From Actinobacteria bacterium HGW-Actinobacteria-4 (GTDB lineage Bacteria > Actinomycetota > Actinomycetes > Actinomycetales > Demequinaceae): DNA of 64,000 nucleotides. Shown here one piece after another: positions 8,007 to 18,482 of this stretch; within the stretch, counting starts at the first letter, position 1; each line of letters opens with the position of its first letter. The notes under the pieces are model-generated. The model did not search any database. It worked only from the letters and a program-made list of their open reading frames with translations, and had not been told where the DNA came from. A program made the position numbers and the translations under genes. Location of the stretch: assembly GCA_002841315.1 (NCBI GenBank), contig PHEW01000002.1, positions 124,001 to 188,000 on the forward strand, in the 5' to 3' direction.

Positions 8007-9542
8007 CTACTCAGTGGCGCGGGTCCAGCTGTACGTCATCTGGTCCGGCGTAGGCCCCGAACCCTGCAGGATCACGAGGTTGGCGTCGCCCAAGGTGTCA
8101 TCGGGCGAACCGTCACACATTGCCACATATTGCTCAGGATCCGCGTGGGCCGAGACCACCTCTTGAACCCCGGGGTCCGTGCCCTCCGCCAAGAACGCCG
8201 TGGTACTGCTTCCAATAGTGGTGTTGGGGTCCTTTACCCGCACTGCAACGATCGTTCCGCCGCGCTCCCACACCAACGCCTCGAAGTAGAGTGCGCCCAT
8301 GGTCTCAAGACCCTCACCTAGGTGTTCCCAAGCACCGTGCCACCCCGGCCCCGGTACATCGGGAAGGCTTGCGTGCCATGCCACCGGGAACTCGGTGCGA
8401 ACCTCGATGCCGCGTGTACCCACATCAAACACATCGTTTGTGTTGGGCGAGCCCCCCACGTTCACCTCGCCGCTGGTCCACGTCACTGCTGTGGTCATGA
8501 CTCCCTCGAGATCCGCAGGGAGCGGTGCGAGGCACGCGAACACTGCGGACTCCGGACCGTGGAGCGGCGCGAAGGGCGCGTCAACGCCCGACGTGGGTTC
8601 ACCGAACGGGTCGACTCCAGCGTTGGCCGATGGGTCGGGCGAAGGGCTGGGCTCTGGCGCGCAGCCGTATCCCGGCACCTGCGTTGGGTCGTAGGTCGAC
8701 ACGATCGAGAACGTCTCGCCACCCGGAAGGCCCGTCACCCGGATCTCGACCGATGCCAGGCTGTCCGTGCCAAACTCCGATGGATCGGGACCTTCTTGGT
8801 CGAACTCCAACGGGTACTCTTCCTCCGTGCCGTCCGTGCGGGTCACCACAATGGCAGCAGCTGAGCCCTGAGGGATCCAGGAACTGGACAGACCCATTCC
8901 TCCAAACCCAAGCGAATAGAGCAAGGTGGTCGAGAGCCCGGCAGTGTCCACACCTGCCGGCACGTTGTCCGGCACGGCCGTTGTCCATTCGTGTCCGGTC
9001 ATGGGGCCGTCCGTGTCGATGTTGCCTCCCATCGCGAAGACACCAGGTCCCTCTGGATCGAAGGTATCGACGGCCATCCGCGTGGCCCACGCGACGTCGT
9101 TGACATTCCATACTGGAAACTCGGTCCCTGGAACCATGTACCAGCCCTCAGAGTTGGGCGCGAGATTCTCGCGAGTGCCATCGGGGTGGACATAGATGAA
9201 GGTGTCCGTTGAGAGATCGATGTAGGCGCGTCCCAGGTACCCCGCGTCACCCATCGCATCGATATTGGCAGGAAGGTACGGGTCGACATCGCACCAGTCG
9301 ATGCTCGGTGTGGGCGCGGCGGGACCAACAGAACGCACGCCGGGGAGGTTCACCGCCGCGAATGCTAGAGCACTGACTGCGAATACTGTTGCACCGCCCA
9401 TGCCCGCAGTGCGAGCAGTGCGGCGCCTGCGAATGGAACTCATCGCAGCGCGCTGGCGCCCGTGATCCCACCCGCCGCGTGCTTGCACCTGATGGGAGTG
9501 TCCTTCAAAACTCTCGTTCAGAAGTTCCTGGAGATCCCTCAT
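8007..9542 (-). CDS. Single-pass membrane protein paired with an ECF-like sigma factor
   Basis: 511 aa; product not recognised. A ~45-residue basic cytoplasmic N-terminus (RRRRTARTAG) leads into one membrane helix (about residues 47-64) and a large extracytoplasmic part with a Pro/Ser-rich stretch (PEPSPSPDPSANAG). Start at 9542 overlaps the sigma-factor stop (ATGA) and has GAAAGG upstream. Position suggests an anti-sigma or sensor partner, but it has no HxxxCxxC zinc motif. The same architecture and gene order recur at 34204-36116, so this is probably a paralogous module. Confidence 0.6.
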   Translation of the reverse strand: MRDLQELLNESFEGHSHQVQARGGWDHGRQRAAMSSIRRRRTARTAGMGGATVFAVSALAFAAVNLPGVRSVGPAAPTPSIDWCDVDPYLPANIDAMGDAGYLGRAYIDLSTDTFIYVHPDGTRENLAPNSEGWYMVPGTEFPVWNVNDVAWATRMAVDTFDPEGPGVFAMGGNIDTDGPMTGHEWTTAVPDNVPAGVDTAGLSTTLLYSLGFGGMGLSSSWIPQGSAAAIVVTRTDGTEEEYPLEFDQEGPDPSEFGTDSLASVEIRVTGLPGGETFSIVSTYDPTQVPGYGCAPEPSPSPDPSANAGVDPFGEPTSGVDAPFAPLHGPESAVFACLAPLPADLEGVMTTAVTWTSGEVNVGGSPNTNDVFDVGTRGIEVRTEFPVAWHASLPDVPGPGWHGAWEHLGEGLETMGALYFEALVWERGGTIVAVRVKDPNTTIGSSTTAFLAEGTDPGVQEVVSAHADPEQYVAMCDGSPDDTLGDANLVILQGSGPTPDQMTYSWTRATE

Positions 9543-10081
9543 GATCGTGCCTTTCGTGATGGAGTGAGCACGTCGGCTCGCTCCGAGTTGTCTTCCCAAT
9601 CGCTTGAGGCGTCGAGTACGGTCGCTAGTTTGGCGCTCGCATCTGCGAGGTAGCGCTTCACCGTTCCTTCGGCGATGCCCAGTTGCGCCGCGATCTGCGG
9701 CACCGTGAGGTCATCGAAGAATCGCAAGACAATGCAGACTTGCTCGCGCGGCGGCAGAGTGCGGAGCGCATTGCGAACGTCCAGCCCCGCGTCAACGTCC
9801 GCGACGGACGGCTCTCGCTGGAAGGCCCGGTGGGTCGCGCGCATCCTGCTCTTGCTGGAGCGAGCCCGATCGATAACGATGCTAGGCATCGCCTTGCGCA
9901 CATAGGCCTCTGCTTGCGCCACGTGGTCAAAACTGCGCCGTCGCGAGAACGTCTTGACCAGGGCATCATGCACCAGATCTTCGGCGTCTCCGTCGCGCCC
10001 CACGAGCATCGCGGCATACGCGACCAGCCGCCCGAACCGCTCGGTGACAAGCTCATCGACCATCGGTTGCCACGTCGCCAT
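9539..10081 (-). CDS. ECF-type RNA polymerase sigma factor (paralogue A)
   Basis: 180 aa from the ATG at 10081, preceded by GGGGAGGTGA. Sigma region 2 (GDAEDLVHDALVKTFSRR) and region 4 helix-turn-helix (VPQIAAQLGIAEGTVKRY) are clear. Resembles SigE-family ECF factors of actinobacteria. Shares many positions with the factor at 35580-36116 (TWQ, LVAYA, GDAED, QAEAYVR, EGTVKRY-type end). Stop overlaps the start of the membrane protein, so the two are co-translated. Confidence 0.82.
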   Translation of the reverse strand: MATWQPMVDELVTERFGRLVAYAAMLVGRDGDAEDLVHDALVKTFSRRRSFDHVAQAEAYVRKAMPSIVIDRARSSKSRMRATHRAFQREPSVADVDAGLDVRNALRTLPPREQVCIVLRFFDDLTVPQIAAQLGIAEGTVKRYLADASAKLATVLDASSDWEDNSERADVLTPSRKARS

Positions 10082-10101
10082 CTGAGTGTCACCTCCCCTT
10101 G

Positions 10102-10156
10102 GGTGAAGTCTTTCACCTCTACCTCCTGCAACGGAGCCCAACCGGAGATCGTTGGG
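10102..10156. promoter_or_regulatory. Inverted repeats upstream of sigma factor A
   Basis: The 117-bp gap between the sigma gene and the divergent acetyltransferase holds two perfect inverted repeats: GGTGAA-GTCT-TTCACC (10102-10117) and CCCAAC-N8-GTTGGG (10137-10156). They could be operators or RNA hairpins in the sigma mRNA leader. No known regulator site is recognised. Confidence 0.3.
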
Positions 10157-10185
10157 CGCAGGCGCCTATTGTCGGTGCCGAACGG

Positions 10186-10198
10186 TAGCGTGAGCACC
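10186..10198 (+). promoter_or_regulatory. Leaderless -10 box of the GNAT gene
   Basis: TAGCGT at 10186-10191, then 7 nt, then ATG 10199. There is no Shine-Dalgarno. Fits the TANNNT-N6/7-start pattern found throughout this window and supports the short gene start. Confidence 0.5.
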
Positions 10199-10786
10199 AT
10201 GATTGAGGTGCGCCCCGCGACACCGGAACGTTGGGACGACGTTCGCACGGTCCTGAGCCCCAAGAGCGTGGACACTCCCGCCTGCTGGTGTCTCGCCATG
10301 CGCATCTCTGCCGGAGACCCGCGCATCAAGGACCAACCCGCACGCGCTCGCATGGAGACTCTCAAGGATATCTGTCATCAAGACATCGCCCCGGGCGTGC
10401 TGGCCTACGTGGATGGGGAAGTCGCGGGATGGTGCGCCGTATCACCGCGCAGTAGCTACTACCGGCTGGTCAAGTCGCGCGTGATCCCGGCCATTGACGA
10501 CCAGCCCGTGTGGTCGGTGGTGTGCTTTGTGGTGCGCGCGGGCTTTCGCCGGCAGGGCCTCGCGGGAGTCCTCCTCGACGGGGCGGTCGACTACGCGCGG
10601 TCTCAAGGCGCAACCATCGTGGAGGGGTACCCCGCAGACGTGGGCGGCGACCGCATCGACGTGTCGTCGGCCTACGTGGGCACACTGGCGCTCTTCGAGC
10701 GACACGGATTCCGTCACGTCAGCGACACCAGATCGAAGGGCGGCGGCAAGCCTCGAGTAGTGGTGCGCCGCGACATTGGCGACTAG
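10199..10786 (+). CDS. GNAT-family N-acetyltransferase
   Basis: 195 aa from ATG 10199; the frame is open much further upstream but that part overlaps the sigma gene on the other strand and is not protein-like. The acetyl-CoA binding region is visible as VVCFVVRAGFRRQGLAGVLL (motif A, R/Q-x-x-G-x-G/A) near residues 104-123. Acceptor substrate unknown. Converges with the polyprenyl synthase gene, 15 nt between stops. Confidence 0.75.
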   Translation: MIEVRPATPERWDDVRTVLSPKSVDTPACWCLAMRISAGDPRIKDQPARARMETLKDICHQDIAPGVLAYVDGEVAGWCAVSPRSSYYRLVKSRVIPAIDDQPVWSVVCFVVRAGFRRQGLAGVLLDGAVDYARSQGATIVEGYPADVGGDRIDVSSAYVGTLALFERHGFRHVSDTRSKGGGKPRVVVRRDIGD

Positions 10787-10801
10787 CAAACGTGTAGACG
10801 C

Positions 10802-11794
10802 CTAAGCAGCCCGGGCCACCAACGCCTCCGCGAAAGAGATCAGCGCGCTCTTGACGTCGCACTCGGGAAGGCTGGAGATGGACTCGATGGCCCGCTCGCT
10901 CCACTGACGGGCGAGCACGCTCGTCTCCTCAAGAACTGGGTGCTCACGCAGGCGCTCCACCACGGCAGCAAGTGCCTCGTCGCTCGACAAGTCGCCGTCG
11001 ATCGCTGCGAGCAACGCGCGATCCGCATCACTCGAGCCATTCGCGACGCGTTTGCGCAACAGCAACACCGGCATCGTGGCCACCGCTTCGCGCAGGTCGG
11101 TGCCAGGGGTCTTGCCCGTGGTGTCCGCGTCGGAGCGAATATCGATGACGTCGTCGGCGAGCTGGAAGGCCACTCCCGCCAGTTCGCCATAGTTGGTGAC
11201 TTGCTGGACAGTCGTGGGGTCGCAACCCGAGAACATCGCACCAAACTGGGCCGATGTTGCGATGAGGGATCCCGTCTTGTCCGCCAGCACTTGGATGTAG
11301 TGGGCAACGGGATCGTCGTTCTTGCCTGGGCCCACGGTCTCGTGGAGCTGCCCCAAACACAACCGTTCAAACGTCTGAGCCTGGATGCGGACCGCCTCCG
11401 GGCCCAAGCCCGCGACCACGCGTGAGGCGCGCGCAAACAGGAGGTCACCGGTGAGGATCGCAACGGAGTTGCCCCACACCTCATGTGCGGCGGGCGCACC
11501 CCTGCGGGTGGGAGCCGAGTCCATGACGTCGTCGTGATAGAGCGTTGCGAGATGAGTCAGTTCCACCACCACGCCCGCGTCGATGACCTCGGGCCGTTGC
11601 CCGTCGCCCAGCTGGGCTACCAGCAGTGTGAGCATGGGGCGCAGGCGCTTGCCGCCGGCGTCGACCAGATGGCGGCTGGTGGCGTCGGCCAAAGTATCAG
11701 ACTGAGCAACGGCGTCGCGCAGGCGCTCCTCGATCAGCGCCAGTCGAGGTGCGAGCGTGGCCTCGAGCGCCGCATTTCCGATGGGGAGTGTCAT
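10802..11794 (-). CDS. Polyprenyl diphosphate synthase (menaquinone tail)
   Basis: 330 aa all-trans prenyltransferase. Both Asp-rich motifs are present: DDVMD (first, with TRRG after it) and DDVID (second). It adds isopentenyl units to make the long isoprenoid diphosphate that MenA attaches to DHNA. Start ATG abuts the nuoN stop directly, so it is the last gene of the menJ-nuo operon. Chain length (hepta-, octa- or nonaprenyl) cannot be read from sequence by eye. Similar to actinobacterial GrcC/HepB/IspB proteins. Confidence 0.88.
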   Translation of the reverse strand: MTLPIGNAALEATLAPRLALIEERLRDAVAQSDTLADATSRHLVDAGGKRLRPMLTLLVAQLGDGQRPEVIDAGVVVELTHLATLYHDDVMDSAPTRRGAPAAHEVWGNSVAILTGDLLFARASRVVAGLGPEAVRIQAQTFERLCLGQLHETVGPGKNDDPVAHYIQVLADKTGSLIATSAQFGAMFSGCDPTTVQQVTNYGELAGVAFQLADDVIDIRSDADTTGKTPGTDLREAVATMPVLLLRKRVANGSSDADRALLAAIDGDLSSDEALAAVVERLREHPVLEETSVLARQWSERAIESISSLPECDVKSALISFAEALVARAA

Positions 11795-13378
11795 CTAGCT
11801 CCCGGCAAGTCCGGTGACAAATACTGCGGCCTGGTCGGAGAGTCCGAGCGCCCATGCGGGGAACACACCGAGGACAAGCACCGACACCCCTGTCGCGATG
11901 ATGACGGCACGCGCCAAAGGCGTCTCGTCGATCGCGACGGCGTCCTTGACCACATCTGGTGTGTCCGTGAAGAACATCAACACAATGAGGCGCACGTAGA
12001 AGAAGGCCGCAACGGCGGAGGCGATCACACCGATCAGCGCCAGGGGCCACGCTCCCACCGACAGTGCTGCACCAAAGGCCACGAACTTGCCTACAAAGCC
12101 TGCCGTGAGTGGGATACCGGCAAGCGACATCAAGAACAGCGCCATGGCTCCAGCGAGGAACGGAGATCGCGAACCCAGACCAGTCCACTGGCCCAGGCGC
12201 GGTGCTTCTGCCGCGACCGTGCCGTCCGCTTCGCGTTCGCGCACCTGGGTCATGACGGCGAACGCACCAACCGACGCGAGGCCGTAGGTCAGCACGTAGA
12301 ACGGCAACGCCGACAGCGCCTCGTCAGAGAATCCCGCGACCGCCACCAGAATGAAGCCCGCGTGCGCGATCCACGAGTATGCGAACATGCGCTTGATGTC
12401 CGTCTGTGCCAGGGCCACCACGGTTCCTACCACCATGGAGGCGATCGCCACGGTCCAGATCAGGATGTTGAGTTCCCAGCCAAGCGTGTGCACGGAGGTG
12501 TAGATGATCCGCAGCAACGCCGCTGCTGCCGCTGCCTTGGTGGCGGCGGCCATGAACGCCACTACCGGCGTGGGTGCGCCTTGGTAGACATCCGGAACCC
12601 ACGAGTGGAACGGCGCGGCACCCAGCTTGAAGAACAAGCCAGCAAGCACCATGACCACGCCCACCATCAGGATGGGGTCATTGCCGCCAATCAGCGGAAT
12701 AAGCGTGCCTACCCCCACCATGGAGGTCTGGGCGGTCGCGCCATAGATCAGCGCGGCGCCAAACAAGTACAACGCCGAGGAGAAGGCGCCCAGCAGGAAG
12801 TACTTCAGCGCGGCCTCGTGCGACAGTAGCCTGCGTCGGCGCGCCAGGGACACCATGATGTACAACGGCAACGACAGCAGCTCAAGTGCCACGAACAGGA
12901 ACACGTAATCAGTGACGGCGGTGAAGAGCATCATGCCGCCGGTGGCGAACAGCAGCAGCGGAAAGACCTCGGTCAGCTCAAGGCCCTTGCGGCGTGCGAG
13001 CGTCTCTTCGGCTGAACCGGGTGCGGCAGCGCCGAGTGGCGTGAACGCGCCCTCGCCCGCCTTGGTACGGTCCGCGTAGAGTAGCGCGGCCAAGATCGCG
13101 AACAGCACGATCAGGATTTGCCACGCGATCGACTGACGGTCCACCGTCACCATGTCACGCATCACGATGGTGCCGGCGCCCTCAAGAGTCACCCAGTGAG
13201 CAACCGCGACCGCGCCTGCCGATGTCAACGCGAACAGCGCCACACCTACTTGGACCAGGCGCCGCGTCTGCGGTGCCTTGATGAACGCTTCTAGCAGAAT
13301 GCCCAGCGCGGCTGCGCCCAACACGATCAGAATCGGCGTGAGCGGTACCCAATCGATCTGGGGGGTCGTGAACGTCAT
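11795..13378 (-). CDS. nuoN: NADH-quinone oxidoreductase subunit N
   Basis: 527 aa, antiporter-like membrane subunit of complex I with about 14 hydrophobic segments. Contains the proton-channel Lys/Glu helices typical of the Mrp/NuoLMN family (for example the HSWVPDVYQGAPTPVVAF segment). Pumps protons as part of the membrane arm. Overlaps nuoM by 4 nt (ATGA) and is followed without gap by the polyprenyl synthase. Confidence 0.93.
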   Translation of the reverse strand: MTFTTPQIDWVPLTPILIVLGAAALGILLEAFIKAPQTRRLVQVGVALFALTSAGAVAVAHWVTLEGAGTIVMRDMVTVDRQSIAWQILIVLFAILAALLYADRTKAGEGAFTPLGAAAPGSAEETLARRKGLELTEVFPLLLFATGGMMLFTAVTDYVFLFVALELLSLPLYIMVSLARRRRLLSHEAALKYFLLGAFSSALYLFGAALIYGATAQTSMVGVGTLIPLIGGNDPILMVGVVMVLAGLFFKLGAAPFHSWVPDVYQGAPTPVVAFMAAATKAAAAAALLRIIYTSVHTLGWELNILIWTVAIASMVVGTVVALAQTDIKRMFAYSWIAHAGFILVAVAGFSDEALSALPFYVLTYGLASVGAFAVMTQVREREADGTVAAEAPRLGQWTGLGSRSPFLAGAMALFLMSLAGIPLTAGFVGKFVAFGAALSVGAWPLALIGVIASAVAAFFYVRLIVLMFFTDTPDVVKDAVAIDETPLARAVIIATGVSVLVLGVFPAWALGLSDQAAVFVTGLAGS

Positions 13379-14868
13379 TCGCCAGCCTCCTGGGTGGACA
13401 CGATGGACACAATGTCTGCCGACGGGTCGCGTAGCACGTCAATCGCGAGTGCGGGCAGGAACCCCAGTACCAACATGAGTGCCATGAGCGGCCACACGGC
13501 AATCCGTTCACGCAGGGTGATCTCACGGGTGCCACCGTGCTCGTCGGGCGTGGGGCCGGTGAAGACCCGTTGATACGCGATCAGGATGTATAGCGCGGCG
13601 AGCACCACAGACACGGCGGAGACGATGACGGCCGCGGGGGCAACCGGGTATGCGCCAATCAGCACCATGATCTCCGAGATGAATGGCGACAGGCCAGGTA
13701 GCGCAAGGACCGCCATGCCAACCACCAGGAAGGTGCCGGCGAGCACGGGGGCAACCTTCTGAAGGCCGCCATATGCGTGAATGCTGGCGGAGCCGGTGCG
13801 CGCAATCAAGAAGCCCACCAGCAGGAACAGCGCGGCCGTCGCGAGTCCGTGGTTGAACATGTAGAACGCGGCGCCCTCAATCGAGGTCTGCTGGAACGCG
13901 AAGATGCCCAGCACGATGATGCCAAAGTGCGAGACCGACGTGAAGGCGACCATGCGCAGCATGTCCTCTTGTCCAATCGCCAAGAGCGCCCCATAGATCA
14001 CGGACACCACGGCGAACACGATGATCACCGGTGCCGCCCAGCGCGACGCCTCGGGGAACAGCACCAGGCACAGGGTGAGCATCCCGAAGGTGCCCACCTT
14101 GTCGAGCACAGAGACCAACAGGGCCGTGGTTCCCACACGGGCCGTCTCAGCGACCGTAGGTAGCCACGTGTGGAGCGGTACCATCGGCGCCTTGATCGCG
14201 AAAGCGAGGAAGAAGGCGAGGAACATCAACCGCTCGGGGACCACACCGTAGTCGATCCCGGTGAGGTTGTCTGTCAGGTACGCCTGCGAACCGCCGGGCC
14301 CCATGAAGTACAGCGCGATCACGGCGACCAGCATGATGAGTCCACCGGCAAGGGAGTACAGCAGGAACTTCACGGCAGCGTAGCGGCGCTGTTCACCACC
14401 GAAGGCGCCAATCAGGAAGTACACGGGGATGAGCATCGCCTCGAAGAGCACGTAGAACAGGAAGACGTCGCGGGCGGCGAAGATGCCAACCATGAAGGAC
14501 AGGCTCAGCAGGATCAGGGCAAGGTACTGGGTGCGGCGCTTCACGTCAGTGTCTTCGCGCCACCCTGCGACCAGGGCAAGAGGCGTGAGGATAACCGCAA
14601 GCAGAACAAGCAACAGGCCAATGCCGTTGATACCAAGTGCCCAGCTCGCCCCGATCTGCGGAATCCACGCGTGAAGCTCGGCGAACTGGTGTGCCCCGGC
14701 ATCGGCAGTATCGAACTGCCACAGCATGATGAGCGCGATCAGCAGCTCAGCGCCAGTAATGCCCAGTGCGATCTCACGCACACGGGTGCGTGCGCTGGCA
14801 GGGAGGAACCACAAGACGGCAGCGCCGATTGCAGGAAGTGCGATGAGGACGGTCAGGAAGGGAAACAT
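13375..14868 (-). CDS. nuoM: NADH-quinone oxidoreductase subunit M
   Basis: 497 aa, antiporter-like proton-pumping subunit with ~14 membrane helices; the family segment APMVPLHTWLPTVAETAR and the VLFEAML glutamate helix are clear. Starts 3 nt after the nuoL stop and overlaps nuoN. Confidence 0.93.
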   Translation of the reverse strand: MFPFLTVLIALPAIGAAVLWFLPASARTRVREIALGITGAELLIALIMLWQFDTADAGAHQFAELHAWIPQIGASWALGINGIGLLLVLLAVILTPLALVAGWREDTDVKRRTQYLALILLSLSFMVGIFAARDVFLFYVLFEAMLIPVYFLIGAFGGEQRRYAAVKFLLYSLAGGLIMLVAVIALYFMGPGGSQAYLTDNLTGIDYGVVPERLMFLAFFLAFAIKAPMVPLHTWLPTVAETARVGTTALLVSVLDKVGTFGMLTLCLVLFPEASRWAAPVIIVFAVVSVIYGALLAIGQEDMLRMVAFTSVSHFGIIVLGIFAFQQTSIEGAAFYMFNHGLATAALFLLVGFLIARTGSASIHAYGGLQKVAPVLAGTFLVVGMAVLALPGLSPFISEIMVLIGAYPVAPAAVIVSAVSVVLAALYILIAYQRVFTGPTPDEHGGTREITLRERIAVWPLMALMLVLGFLPALAIDVLRDPSADIVSIVSTQEAGE

Positions 14869-14871
14869 GGT

Positions 14872-16752
14872 TTACAGACCTCCCAGAACCACGATGAGCA
14901 AGACGATCAACAGGCCACCAAGAATGGTGCCCACATAGCTGCGCACGTATCCCGTCTGCAACCGACGCCAGGACTCGCCCCACTTCAGGAACCCCGCGGC
15001 TTGCTTGTTGACCGCGCCATCGACCACGGCGGCATCGGCAAAGACCAGCATTCGGGTCACGTGCTGGCCGGGGCGCTGGTAGAGCGCCTCATTGATCTGG
15101 TCTTGGAAGAGGTCGTTGCGCGCGGCGATGGTCGCGAGCGAACCCTGAGTCGCGACAGGGACCACCTCGCGCGCGCCGTAGAGACGCCACGCCGCGAACG
15201 CGCCCAGTGCGACCAAGAGCAACGTCGCGCCAATGATGACGGGGATCGACAGCACGGGATCGTGGTGCTCAACGTGCCCGGTGACAGGTTCGAGCCAGGT
15301 CGCGAAGCGATCGCCTGAGGCGAGAATCAGCCCTAGGAAGGCGGAGCCCACCGCGAGGATGATCATGGGCACCGTCATGAGCCACGAGGACTCGTGCGGG
15401 TGCTGGTCATCAGTCCAGCGCGCCTTGCCATGGAAGGTCATGAAGAACAGCCGCGACATGTAGAAGGCGGTCAGACCAGCACCGATCAAAGCAGCGCCAC
15501 CGAAGATCCAGGGCTGCCAACCCTCGCCAACAAAGGCAGCCTCAATGATCTTGTCCTTCGAGTGGAACCCGGAGAACGGCGGGACGCCAAGAATCGCGAG
15601 CCAGCCCACCCCAAAGGTCACCCACGTGATGGTCATCGCGCCGCGTAGCGCTCCGAAGCGGCGCATGTCGACCTGGTCCTTCATCGCGTGCATCACGGAT
15701 CCAGCACCGAGGAACATGCCCGCCTTGAAGAAGCCGTGCGTGACCAAGTGGAAGATCGCGAACGCGTAACCGATGGGCCCCAGGCCTGCAGCGAGCATCA
15801 TGTAGCCGATCTGCGACATGGTGGAAGCGGCGAGAGCCTTCTTGATATCGTCCTTGGCCATACCGATCACGGCACCCATGATGAGCGTGATCGCACCAAC
15901 GGCGGCGACCACCAGCTGTGCAGTGGGTGCGCCGTTGAAGATAGCCGCGGAACGCACAATCAAGTAGATGCCCGCCGTCACCATGGTCGCCGCGTGAATC
16001 AAGGCGGAGACGGGGGTGGGGCCGGCCATCGCGTCGCCCAGCCAGGATTGCAACGGGAACTGTGCCGACTTACCGGTGGCGGCGAGCAACAACATGAGGC
16101 CAATGCCGGTGAGAGTCGCCTCGGAAGCGCCGGCCGCGCCGCCCAGGACGGTCTCGAAGTCGAGGGCCCCGAACGCCGCGAACATCAGACCCATCGCAAC
16201 AATCAGGCCGATGTCGCCGATGCGGTTGACCACGAACGCCTTCTTAGCTGCGGTTGCGTACTCGGGCTTGTAGTTCCAGAAACCGATCAAGAGGTACGAG
16301 GCAAGACCCACGCCTTCCCAGCCCACAAAGAGCAGCAGGAACGAGTCGGCAAGTACCAACAGCAGCATGGCCGCGATGAACAAATTCAAGTACGCGAAGA
16401 AGATGCGGCGGTTCTTGTCCTCTGCCATGTACGCCACGGAATACACGTGAATCAAGGTGCCCACCATCGACACGAGCAGTACGAAGGTCAGGGACAGCGG
16501 GTCAACCAACAGCCCGGCGTCCACCTTGAGCTCGCCGCCGGTGATCCACGCAAAGAGGTGCTGGTGATGTGAACGGTCGCTCGCGTCACGCGAGAGCAAC
16601 TCTATGTAGGCCCCGAGTCCCACCACGAAGGTCGCACCGGAGGCCCCGACACCCGCCCAAGGCGCCCACGAGTCACCGCGCTTGCCCACGAGCAACAGCA
16701 CGAGTGCGCTCGCGAGCGGCACCGCGATCAGCGCCCACGTCAAAGACAGCAT
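14872..16752 (-). CDS. nuoL: NADH-quinone oxidoreductase subunit L
   Basis: 626 aa, the largest membrane subunit, with the antiporter core ([38 protein letters not shown]) and the extra C-terminal region that forms the lateral helix. Distal proton pump of complex I. 2 nt after nuoK. Confidence 0.94.
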   Translation of the reverse strand: MLSLTWALIAVPLASALVLLLVGKRGDSWAPWAGVGASGATFVVGLGAYIELLSRDASDRSHHQHLFAWITGGELKVDAGLLVDPLSLTFVLLVSMVGTLIHVYSVAYMAEDKNRRIFFAYLNLFIAAMLLLVLADSFLLLFVGWEGVGLASYLLIGFWNYKPEYATAAKKAFVVNRIGDIGLIVAMGLMFAAFGALDFETVLGGAAGASEATLTGIGLMLLLAATGKSAQFPLQSWLGDAMAGPTPVSALIHAATMVTAGIYLIVRSAAIFNGAPTAQLVVAAVGAITLIMGAVIGMAKDDIKKALAASTMSQIGYMMLAAGLGPIGYAFAIFHLVTHGFFKAGMFLGAGSVMHAMKDQVDMRRFGALRGAMTITWVTFGVGWLAILGVPPFSGFHSKDKIIEAAFVGEGWQPWIFGGAALIGAGLTAFYMSRLFFMTFHGKARWTDDQHPHESSWLMTVPMIILAVGSAFLGLILASGDRFATWLEPVTGHVEHHDPVLSIPVIIGATLLLVALGAFAAWRLYGAREVVPVATQGSLATIAARNDLFQDQINEALYQRPGQHVTRMLVFADAAVVDGAVNKQAAGFLKWGESWRRLQTGYVRSYVGTILGGLLIVLLIVVLGGL

Positions 16753-16754
16753 CT

Positions 16755-17054
16755 CTAACCCCTCAGCTCTGCAGGCTCGTCAAGCGAAATGTTGGTCCGC
16801 GCGCGGAACACGGCGATGATGAGCGCAAGGCCAACCACGACCTCGGCTGCGGCCACGACCATCACGAAGAATGCCATGACCTGACCCTCAAGCTGGCCAT
16901 GCAATCGCGAGAACGCGACCAGCGCGAGGTTCGCGGCGTTGAGCATCAGCTCGACGCCCATGAACGCCACGATGGCATTGCGCCGCAGCAACACTGCCGA
17001 CGCGCCAATCGAGAACAGGATCGCGGCGAGGATCACAAAGTTCATGGGGTTCAC
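16755..17054 (-). CDS. nuoK: NADH-quinone oxidoreductase subunit K
   Basis: 99 aa, three-helix subunit; [11 protein letters not shown] carries the conserved membrane glutamate. Starts with GTG overlapping the nuoJ stop (GTGA). Confidence 0.93.
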   Translation of the reverse strand: MNPMNFVILAAILFSIGASAVLLRRNAIVAFMGVELMLNAANLALVAFSRLHGQLEGQVMAFFVMVVAAAEVVVGLALIIAVFRARTNISLDEPAELRG

Positions 17055-17785
17055 TGTTCGATCCCCTCGCTCTTGCTTGGCGGGAGGAATTCCTTGCCGT
17101 CACGGGTCTGCCCACGGGCCTTGAGCACCCTCGAGATCGACTCCGGGATGGGCTTGCCCTCGGGGTCCAGCGCCGGCACATCGAGCGCGTTGTGGCGTGC
17201 GTAGACACCGGGCATCGGCTTGTTGACGGGATTGGCGCCCGCAAGCACGCGTGCGCGCGCACGCTCGTTCTGCGTTTGACGGGGAGTCAGGCGCGGCACG
17301 TGAGTGAGCACCAGCGCACCAACCGCCGCGATAATCAAGAGCGCGCCCAGCACCTCCATGACCAGCACGTACTTGCCGAACAGCACCACGGCGATGACGT
17401 CGGGCTCGCCCACCAGCGGATTGTCGGGGCGGTACACGGGCATGGTCACGCGGGAGATCTGCACCACGAGCAGAGTGCCGATTCCCCCGGCGGCAAAGAA
17501 GGCAATCCACCGCTGGCCCTTGAGGGTCTCTTTGAGTTCTTCGCGCTGGTCTACTCCCACCAACATCAGCACGAACAGGAACAGCATCATGACGGCACCC
17601 GTGTAGACCACGATCTGCACAATGCCAAGGAACGGCGCCTCGAGCGCCACGTAGGCCGTCGCGAGCCCCACCATCACCATCACGATGGACATCGCGATGT
17701 GGACGGCCTTGCGCGCGAACAGGAGCGACGTCGCCGGAATCACGGTCACTGCGGCAATCACCCAGAACAAGACGTCGTTAACCAC
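17051..17785 (-). CDS. nuoJ: NADH-quinone oxidoreductase subunit J
   Basis: 244 aa with five N-terminal membrane helices and a hydrophilic C-terminal tail of ~80 residues, longer than the E. coli protein but usual for actinobacteria. GTG start overlaps the 3' end of nuoI by 8 nt. Confidence 0.9.
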   Translation of the reverse strand: MVNDVLFWVIAAVTVIPATSLLFARKAVHIAMSIVMVMVGLATAYVALEAPFLGIVQIVVYTGAVMMLFLFVLMLVGVDQREELKETLKGQRWIAFFAAGGIGTLLVVQISRVTMPVYRPDNPLVGEPDVIAVVLFGKYVLVMEVLGALLIIAAVGALVLTHVPRLTPRQTQNERARARVLAGANPVNKPMPGVYARHNALDVPALDPEGKPIPESISRVLKARGQTRDGKEFLPPSKSEGIEQ

Positions 17786-18482
17786 GGTCAGCCTCCACCG
17801 GTTCGGCGTGCCTCTTGCGGTTCTCGGGCAACGTGGGCTCTTCCGGCCGATGCTCGCGGACCCAGTCGACTTGCGCCGGGTCTACTTCGGTCACCTCGCC
17901 TCGGTAGTACGCCTCGTCGCCCACGCCGGGCACCATGGGGTGCGGCGCGGCGAGCATGTTCTCGCCCATGGGCGCAAGCAGGTCTTGCTTCTCGTAGATG
18001 AGTCCCTCGCGGGTGGGGCCAGCGAGTTCGTACTCGTTGGTCATGGTGAGCGCACGCGTGGGGCACGCCTCGATGCACAGACCGCAGAAGATGCACCGCA
18101 GATAGTTGATTTGGTACACGCGTCCGTAGCGCTCGCCAGGGCTCATCGCGGCGTCGAGTGGGTTGTCAGCACCCTCGACGTAGATCGCGTCCGCCGGGCA
18201 GGCCCACGCGCACAGTTCGCAGCCGATGCATTTCTCGAGACCGTCAGCGTAGCGGTTGAGCTGGTGCCTGCCGTGGTACCGCGGCATGGTGGGTACCTTT
18301 TCGCGCGGGTACTGTTCCGTGACCGTTGGCCTGAAGAAGTTCCTCAACGAGATGCCAAAGCCAGCAACTGGCGCGAGCACTTCGCCCATGCCACTGAGCT
18401 TGGGCAAGTTCGATTCGAAAGGTTGGTGCCCTCCGTCGCGTTCACGGTTCACTTCCCACACGGCGTCATTCGAGTCAGTCAT
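17778..18482 (-). CDS. nuoI: NADH-quinone oxidoreductase subunit I
   Basis: 234 aa peripheral-arm subunit with two ferredoxin-type [4Fe-4S] motifs, [12 protein letters not shown] and [12 protein letters not shown] (clusters N6a/N6b), carrying electrons to NuoB. ATG at 18482 chosen; a GTG one codon upstream (18485) is equally possible. Overlaps the nuoH stop region by 8 nt. The ~50-residue C-terminal extension is typical of actinobacteria. Confidence 0.92.
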   Translation of the reverse strand: MTDSNDAVWEVNRERDGGHQPFESNLPKLSGMGEVLAPVAGFGISLRNFFRPTVTEQYPREKVPTMPRYHGRHQLNRYADGLEKCIGCELCAWACPADAIYVEGADNPLDAAMSPGERYGRVYQINYLRCIFCGLCIEACPTRALTMTNEYELAGPTREGLIYEKQDLLAPMGENMLAAPHPMVPGVGDEAYYRGEVTEVDPAQVDWVREHRPEEPTLPENRKRHAEPVEADRG

